Assembly (NCBI GenBank): GCA_900549105.1
Contig: URND01000019.1
Location: 1 to 33,821, forward strand
Length of the DNA stretch: 33,821 nt
Reading direction: 5' to 3'
From: an uncultured Eubacteriales bacterium
GTDB lineage: Bacteria; Bacillota; Clostridia; Lachnospirales; Lachnospiraceae
Shown here: piece after piece, positions 29,009 through 33,821 of the stretch
Numbering within the stretch: position 1 is the first letter of the stretch
Layout: each line of letters opens with the position of its first letter
The notes under the pieces: generated by a model
What the model was told of the DNA's origin: nothing
Seen by the model: the letters and a program-made list of their open reading frames with translations, nothing else
Database searches by the model: none
Made by a program: the position numbers and the translations under genes

Positions 29009-29931
29009 TACATTTGATATAATGTCACCATCAGCGGCATCGTAAAAATACAGCACAGAGTTGTAACCACATTAATGGCGCTGGCATAGTCCGCATCTTT
29101 TCCATAAACCTGGGCCATCTGTGTCACTGTGGAAGCCGACGGGGTTGTCATGGCCAGAAGGGTTATCATGAGGATAGTTGCTCCCTCGGGTACCAACCCG
29201 GTGATTCCGCTGAATTTTAAAAATGCAACGCCAATCAACGGATAAATAATGAGGCGCAGCACGCTGACAAACCACAAGCGCCGATAGGACAATATCTTTT
29301 GAAAGTCCATGCTGCCGATAAGCACCCCGGTAACAATCATGGCTGATGGCCCAATCATTGTCCCCACCGAATCTACTGCATCCAGCATCGGTGCCGGAAG
29401 CATCGCCTCCAGAATAAAACAGACAAGCCCGGCAACTGCCGCCAGAATATTAATGTTCATAAAAATTTTCCGCACATCAACCTTCTTTTCACCACAGACG
29501 GTCATTCTTCCGTGGCTCCAGAGCAGGATTGTCTGAACCGATAAATACCCGGCAGAATAAATGACCCACTCTTTTCCGAAAATCGCCGTGACTATAGGGA
29601 TGATCAGATTTCCCGCATTTGAATAGATGATGGATGCTTTTTCAACCGCATCCAGCTTCATCGGCTTTTCCAGAAGCTTTGTCAGAATAATCATAATAAT
29701 ATGTAAAATAATCGCCGCAGCCGCAGCCAGAATAAGTCCCTTTAATATCTGGGGCGTATAAGCCATCTGAAAAGCCGAAAATATAGCGCAGGGCGTAATC
29801 AAATACAGGGATATGAGGGATATACTTCTGCTGTCCTCAACCTTTATCACCTTTGACTTCACTAAAATAACGCCCATTGCCATCATCAGAAATAAAGAAA
29901 GTATTTTTTTTGCCAGTATAAAAGCAATCAT
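29008..29931 (-). CDS. AEC (auxin efflux carrier) family transporter
   Basis: The 307-residue protein is hydrophobic throughout with about 9-10 membrane segments and the AEC layout: an N-terminal helix pair (MAMGVILVKSKVIKVEDSRS), NAGNLIIPIVTAIFGKE with the conserved asparagine and glycine turn, a charged central loop (GRMTVCGEKKVDVRK), and the second half with IGPSAMIVTGVLIGSMDF and TPSASTVTQMAQVYGKD. Bacterial members carry organic acids such as malate or malonate. It lies 36 bases behind the CoA-transferase gene, in the same direction, so export or uptake of the acid handled by that enzyme is plausible. Confidence 0.88.
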   Translation of the reverse strand: MIAFILAKKILSLFLMMAMGVILVKSKVIKVEDSRSISLISLYLITPCAIFSAFQMAYTPQILKGLILAAAAAIILHIIMIILTKLLEKPMKLDAVEKASIIYSNAGNLIIPIVTAIFGKEWVIYSAGYLSVQTILLWSHGRMTVCGEKKVDVRKIFMNINILAAVAGLVCFILEAMLPAPMLDAVDSVGTMIGPSAMIVTGVLIGSMDFQKILSYRRLWFVSVLRLIIYPLIGVAFLKFSGITGLVPEGATILMITLLAMTTPSASTVTQMAQVYGKDADYASAINVVTTLCCIFTMPLMVTLYQM

Positions 29932-29967
29932 TGCCCTTCCTCCATCACAAAGATTTCAGGCCCGCGC

Positions 29968-31323
29968 CTACTCGGTCACCTCTTTATTTGCTTTTCGGTG
30001 AAGTACCGGCGTATATTCATAGGGCTCGAGGAAACGGCGTTCATACTCATCCTTTAATTCTTTCCGGAATTTCGGATGGGCAATCTTAATCAACGCCCGG
30101 GCCCTTTCCTTCAATGTCTTTCCCTTGAGCAGCGCAATCCCATACTCTGTAATCACATAGTGTACATCATTTCGGGAGGTTGTCACCGCCGCCCCCTGGT
30201 CCAAAAATGGCACAATACGGCTGACTGTTCCGCCCTTTGCCGTGGAGAGCATAGCGATAATACTCCGGCCGCCGTTACTCATAGCTGCACCGCGCACAAA
30301 GTCCACCTGTCCGCCGACACCGCTGAACTGGCGCAATCCGATACTTTCACTGGCAACCTGTCCCATCAAATCCACCTGAATACAGCTGTTGATAGAAACT
30401 ACGTTATCATTCTTTGCGATTGTCACCGGGTCATTCACATAATCCACCGGGTTCATGGAAATCTCCGGGTTATCATCGATAAAGTCATAGAGCCGGCGGG
30501 TTCCCATAACGAAGGTAATCACACTCCGCCCCGGTTCGACTTTTTTCCTCTTATTATTAATAATACCTGCCAGCATCAAATCCACGATGCCGTCGGAAGC
30601 CATCTCCGTGTGCAGGCCCAAATCCTTTTTATCCCATAAAAACGGAAGTACGGATTCCGGAATGGAACCGATACCAAGCTGAAGACAATCCCCATCCTTA
30701 ATTAATGTGGAGCAATATTTTCCGATTTTCTGTTCTAAAATGCTCACCTTTGCCGGCTGCTGCTCCAAAATCGGTTCCGAATGTTCCACGATAAAATCAA
30801 TATCCCGGACATGAATCAGGTTACCGCCGAAGGTTCTCGGCATAAACTCATTCACCTGGGCAATGACGATTTTTGCACTGTCGGCCACCGGCTTTGTATA
30901 ATCGCTGGATGTGCCAAAGGAACAGAAGCCATGTTTATCCGGCACGCTCACCATCACCAGCGCCACATCCACCGGAAGTTCCGTGCGGAAAAGCTTCGGA
31001 ATCTCATGGAAAAATCCCGGGCTGTAATTGGCATACCCCTGGGCTACCGCTTCCCGGGTTCCTGCGCCAAGGAAGAAACCATTAAAGATAAAATGGCCTT
31101 TCATTTCCGGCCGCGTATATTTTCCTTCTCCCAGAGAAACAAGATGACAAATTTCGACATTTTCATACATCTCATAATTTTCCACTAAAGTATCAATCAA
31201 ATATGTAGGCTCGCCGGCAGCATGTCCCGTAACCACCCGGTCGCCGCTTTTAATATAGCCGATGGCTTCCTTTGCCGATACGACTTTTGAATTGTAAATA
31301 TCTTTCCAATCTAGAATATTCAT
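29968..31323 (-). CDS. Acetyl-CoA hydrolase/transferase family CoA-transferase, 4-hydroxybutyrate CoA-transferase-like
   Basis: This 451-residue enzyme follows the class of Cat2/AbfT CoA-transferases: AKEAIGYIKSGDRVVTGHAAGEP near the N-terminus, VSVPDKHGFCSFGTSSDYT in the middle, the catalytic glutamate in GLHTEMASDGIVDL, and the late signatures GLRQFSGVGGQVDFVRGA and GAAVTTSRNDVHYVITEYG. Such enzymes move CoA between an acyl-CoA and acetate through a glutamyl-CoA intermediate. It is closer by eye to the 4-hydroxybutyrate group than to the butyrate But group, but substrate assignment from sequence is unsafe. AEC carrier downstream; LysR gene upstream. The promoter at 31348-31376 should drive it. 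Confidence 0.88.
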   Translation of the reverse strand: MNILDWKDIYNSKVVSAKEAIGYIKSGDRVVTGHAAGEPTYLIDTLVENYEMYENVEICHLVSLGEGKYTRPEMKGHFIFNGFFLGAGTREAVAQGYANYSPGFFHEIPKLFRTELPVDVALVMVSVPDKHGFCSFGTSSDYTKPVADSAKIVIAQVNEFMPRTFGGNLIHVRDIDFIVEHSEPILEQQPAKVSILEQKIGKYCSTLIKDGDCLQLGIGSIPESVLPFLWDKKDLGLHTEMASDGIVDLMLAGIINNKRKKVEPGRSVITFVMGTRRLYDFIDDNPEISMNPVDYVNDPVTIAKNDNVVSINSCIQVDLMGQVASESIGLRQFSGVGGQVDFVRGAAMSNGGRSIIAMLSTAKGGTVSRIVPFLDQGAAVTTSRNDVHYVITEYGIALLKGKTLKERARALIKIAHPKFRKELKDEYERRFLEPYEYTPVLHRKANKEVTE

Positions 31324-31347
31324 ATCCTCTACCCCCTAATACTTATT

Positions 31348-31376
31348 ATTATATTTCACCCCCAACCTAAACACAA
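31348..31376 (-). promoter_or_regulatory. Promoter of the CoA-transferase-AEC unit
   Basis: TTGTGT (31371-31376) and TATAAT (31348-31353) on the minus strand are 17 bases apart, in the 70-base gap between the LysR stop and the CoA-transferase start. Confidence 0.6.
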
Positions 31377-31393
31377 GCAGAATTTTTACCGGC

Positions 31394-32299
31394 CTATACC
31401 AGCCGCTCCCGATAGGCTTCCAGTTCCCGGATATAAACCTCTCCAATCGGGCTGATATTTGAACCTTTTCGCTTGATATAACCAATCCGCATCTTCTCCG
31501 TTTCCACCAGCGGCACAGCCTTATAGTCCGGGCCGTTGAGTTCCTCGCAGATAATGCCGGAGCAGAGCGTGTAAGCATTCAGCCCAACCATCAGGTTTAA
31601 AAGCGTTGCCCGGTCGTTGGCATGAATAATCTGCTTATAATCATAAGTGCTCTTCATTTCCTCCGCAAAATAAAAGGCGCCGTTTTTTCCCTGGTCAAAG
31701 GCCAGACACGGATAATCCTGCAGCTCCTCCATCGAAATCTCCGGCTGATCAGCCAACGGATGTCCGCCCCACAGATAGACAAAGGTTTCACATTGAAAAA
31801 GCTCCGCAAATTCCAGGCCATTTTCCTTAAAAATCTTACGCATCACCTGTTCATTATAATCATTCAGATAAAGCACGCCGAGTTCGCTCTTAAAATACTT
31901 CACATTTTCAATTACTTCCCAGGTGCGGGTTTCATGAACGGCAAATTCATATTCATCCATGCCGATTTTTTTGACCATCTCCACAAAAGCTTTCACCGCA
32001 AAGGAATAGTGCTGCATGGAAACGCTGAATTTCTTCTTCGACTTTTTTTCTATGTAGCGGTTCTCCAACAGGCGATACTGTTCGGTCACCTGCCGGGCAT
32101 AGCCCAGAAATTCCTCTCCTTCAGGCGTGATAATAATTCCCCGGTTGGAGCGCACGAACAGATTAAAACCTATTTCCTGTTCCAATTCCTTCACCGTGGC
32201 CGATAGACTTGGCTGCGATATAAACAGCTTTTTGGCCGCCTCATTCATAGAACCGCTGTCCGCAATGGTAATTACCTGGTGTAATTGCTGTAATGTCAT
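31394..32299 (-). CDS. LysR family transcriptional regulator
   Basis: The 301-residue protein starts with the LysR winged helix-turn-helix (MTLQQLHQVITIADSGSMNE, then AAKKLFISQPSLSATVKELE and FNLFVRSNRGIIITPEGEEF), and ends with the two-lobed effector domain (VGLNAYTLCSGIICEELN, then YIKRKGSNISPIGEVYI). LysR proteins usually control a nearby gene; here the CoA-transferase gene lies 70 bases downstream in the same direction with its own promoter, while metY lies 28 bases upstream. Either could be its target. Most LysR genes are divergent from their targets, so the arrangement is not decisive. The effector is unknown. Confidence 0.92.
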   Translation of the reverse strand: MTLQQLHQVITIADSGSMNEAAKKLFISQPSLSATVKELEQEIGFNLFVRSNRGIIITPEGEEFLGYARQVTEQYRLLENRYIEKKSKKKFSVSMQHYSFAVKAFVEMVKKIGMDEYEFAVHETRTWEVIENVKYFKSELGVLYLNDYNEQVMRKIFKENGLEFAELFQCETFVYLWGGHPLADQPEISMEELQDYPCLAFDQGKNGAFYFAEEMKSTYDYKQIIHANDRATLLNLMVGLNAYTLCSGIICEELNGPDYKAVPLVETEKMRIGYIKRKGSNISPIGEVYIRELEAYRERLV

Positions 32300-32327
32300 T
32301 TATTCCGACCCTCTTCTATCCGCACAT

Positions 32328-33590
32328 TTATACATTTTTAAGGCTCTGTTCCAAATCCGCAATAATATCCTCTACATTTTCAAGTCCGACAGAAAGGCGA
32401 ATCAGTCCCGGATTCACACCGGCAGCAATCAACTGTTCATCCGTTAGCTGACGGTGGGTTGCGCTGGCCGGATGAAGAACGCAGGTACGGATATCCGCAA
32501 CATGGACTTCATTAGACGCCAGCTTCAGTCCGTCCATAAAGCGGACAGCCGCTGCCTTTCCGCCTTTAATTGTTATGGAAATCACGCCGCAGGTTCCCTT
32601 TGGCAGATATTTCTTCGCCAGTTCATGATATTTATCCCCCGGCAGGGCTGCATAGCTGACGGATTCAATCTTATCCGAAGCCTGTAAAAATTTCGCAACC
32701 TTCAGTGCATTTTCGCAATAGCGCTCCATACGGATTGGCAATGTCTCCAATCCGAGGTTCAGCAAGAAGGCGGAATGGGCTGCCGGATAAGCGCCGAAAT
32801 CACGCATCAACTGCATACGTGCTTTGATGATATAGGCCATCTCACCGAAATCCTTCGTATAAATCACACCGTGATAGGATTCATCCGGCTCAGTGAATTC
32901 CGGGAATTTGCCGTTGGCCCAATTAAATTTACCACTGTCAACAATCACGCCGCCAATCTGAAGGGCATGTCCATCCATATATTTGGACGTGGAATGAATG
33001 ACGATATCCGCGCCGAATTCAATTGGCTTGCAGAGAATCGGAGTAGCAAAAGTATTATCAATAATGAGCGGCACATCATTTTTATGGGCAATCTTTGCAA
33101 ACTTTTCAATATCGAGAACCGCCAGCGCCGGATTTGCCAGAGTCTCTCCGAAAACGCAGCGGGTATTCGGTTTGAAGGCCTTCTGAATGGTTTCTTCGTC
33201 CGCTTCCGCATCTACAAAAATACATTCGATGCCAAGTTTTTTCAATGTGACTGCAAAGAGATTCACCGTACCGCCATAAATCGTGGATGTACTGATAAAA
33301 CTGTCGCCCGCATTACACAGATTTAAAATCGAGAATAAAGACGCAGCCTGACCGGAAGATGTGCACATCGCGCCAACGCCGCCCTCCAAATCTGCAATTT
33401 TTTTCTCCACCGCATCCACTGTCGGATTGGCAAATCGGGAATACATATATTCTGTCGGCATATCGAACAACTGGCCGATATGTTCTGTTGAATCAAATAC
33501 ATAGGTAGTGCTCTGCACAATCGGCAGTACCCTCGGTTCTCCGTTTTTCGGCGTATAGCCTGAATGTAAACATTTTGTTTCGTCCCTCAT
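32328..33590 (-). CDS. metY: O-acetylhomoserine sulfhydrylase (PLP enzyme)
   Basis: The 420-residue protein belongs to the Cys/Met metabolism PLP family: TKCLHSGYTPKNGEPRVLPI and YSRFANPTVDAVEKKIADLE, PLP-binding SGQAASLFSI, Asp in PLIIDNTFATP, and the Schiff-base Lys in HSTSKYMDGH. The length and the late ADIRTCVLHPASATHRQL favour O-acetylhomoserine (thiol)-lyase over the shorter cystathionine gamma-synthase or lyase. It makes homocysteine from O-acetylhomoserine and sulfide for methionine synthesis. The start overlaps the nfo stop (ATGA). A tie to the sulfur-handling fusion protein in the window is possible but the genes are far apart. Confidence 0.9.
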   Translation of the reverse strand: MRDETKCLHSGYTPKNGEPRVLPIVQSTTYVFDSTEHIGQLFDMPTEYMYSRFANPTVDAVEKKIADLEGGVGAMCTSSGQAASLFSILNLCNAGDSFISTSTIYGGTVNLFAVTLKKLGIECIFVDAEADEETIQKAFKPNTRCVFGETLANPALAVLDIEKFAKIAHKNDVPLIIDNTFATPILCKPIEFGADIVIHSTSKYMDGHALQIGGVIVDSGKFNWANGKFPEFTEPDESYHGVIYTKDFGEMAYIIKARMQLMRDFGAYPAAHSAFLLNLGLETLPIRMERYCENALKVAKFLQASDKIESVSYAALPGDKYHELAKKYLPKGTCGVISITIKGGKAAAVRFMDGLKLASNEVHVADIRTCVLHPASATHRQLTDEQLIAAGVNPGLIRLSVGLENVEDIIADLEQSLKNV

Positions 33591-33821
33591 GATTTCATTC
33601 CTCCGTTTTTTGCAAGTTTTTCTTTTAATTCCGCATCAAATACTCCCCGGCGGAGCATTTCTATTTCCATCCGATAAGGCGCCCAGGACTTTTTCGGCTG
33701 GTTCGCATCAGCCACATAAGGCGTCTCCAGAATTTTCGGCACATTTTCAAAATCCTTATGGTGGACAATACGGTTCAGAGCCTCAAACCCAATATGGCCG
33801 AAACCAATATTTTCATGGCGG
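33587..33821 (-). CDS. nfo: Endonuclease IV (deoxyribonuclease IV), C-terminal part only
   Basis: The minus-strand frame is open from the window edge to the TGA at 33587, giving about 77 residues. It reads RHENIGFGHIGFEALNRIVH at the edge, then FENVPKILETPYVADANQP and YRMEIEMLRRGVFDAE. This is the C-terminal end of the AP endonuclease IV TIM barrel, including the zinc-site region HENIGxGxIG and ETPY. The enzyme incises DNA at abasic sites. The N-terminal 200 or so residues lie beyond the window. It is translationally coupled to metY by ATGA overlap. Confidence 0.88.
   Translation of the reverse strand, partial: RHENIGFGHIGFEALNRIVHHKDFENVPKILETPYVADANQPKKSWAPYRMEIEMLRRGVFDAELKEKLAKNGGMKS

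Noticed and set aside
29968..31323. Call as butyryl-CoA:acetate CoA-transferase
   Set aside because: The N-terminal and active-site context resemble the 4-hydroxybutyrate CoA-transferase group more than But.

Overview
The window reads as chromosomal DNA of an obligately anaerobic, low-to-medium GC Gram-positive bacterium, most likely a clostridial gut commensal of the Lachnospiraceae type. The basis is AGGAGG-type ribosome-binding sites, TTGACA/TATAAT-like promoters, and a gene set built on ferredoxin- and NADH-linked fermentation: an NfnAB transhydrogenase, an HndABCD-type [FeFe] hydrogenase, and a CoA-transferase of the 4-hydroxybutyrate type. I saw no tRNA, rRNA, CRISPR array, insertion sequence or phage gene.

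Layout. (1) 1-2303: nfnA-nfnB on the minus strand, with nfnB cut by the window edge. (2) 2309-3770: murF. (3) 3827-5327: a plus-strand sodium:solute symporter and a bidirectional terminator. (4) 5337-6057: a repeat-built coiled-coil protein with a suspect 5' end. (5) 6103-13492, minus strand: a probable operon that starts with a PAS-containing hydrogenase-like protein and a PP2C/SpoIIE-like phosphatase, then runs through a Nudix hydrolase, an M18 aminopeptidase, an M48 membrane protease and an M15 lipoprotein peptidase. (6) 13502-16195: a large fusion flavoprotein (disulfide reductase, rhodanese, sulfite-reductase half, ferredoxin). (7) 16196-21323, minus strand: hndA, a GHKL ATPase, hndB, hndC and hndD. 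(8) 21363-24729, plus strand and divergent from hnd: DRTGG-like protein, RsbW-like ATPase, a second hydrogenase-like protein that is frameshifted in this sequence, a second DRTGG-like protein and a PHP phosphoesterase. (9) 24708-29008: a MarR regulator and a heterodimeric ABC exporter with notable regulatory DNA. (10) 29008-33821, minus strand: AEC carrier, CoA-transferase, LysR regulator, metY and the 3' end of nfo.

The most interesting stretch is 10526-24699. One catalytic electron-bifurcating hydrogenase operon is flanked by two paralogous proteins that keep an H-cluster-like domain but no NADH-dehydrogenase modules. One travels with a PP2C-type phosphatase. The other travels with an RsbW-like kinase-fold ATPase, two DRTGG-like proteins and a PHP protein. 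This looks like a hydrogen- or redox-sensing phospho-signalling system built around the hydrogenase. Such phosphatase-linked putative sensory [FeFe] hydrogenases are a recognised class, but the wiring suggested here is inference.

Energy logic: HndABCD would reoxidise NADH and reduced ferredoxin to hydrogen, and NfnAB would exchange electrons among NADH, ferredoxin and NADPH. Imperfect Rex-like operators lie near both promoters, so a common NADH/NAD+ control is possible but weakly supported. All assignments come from reading the sequence; no database search was run.
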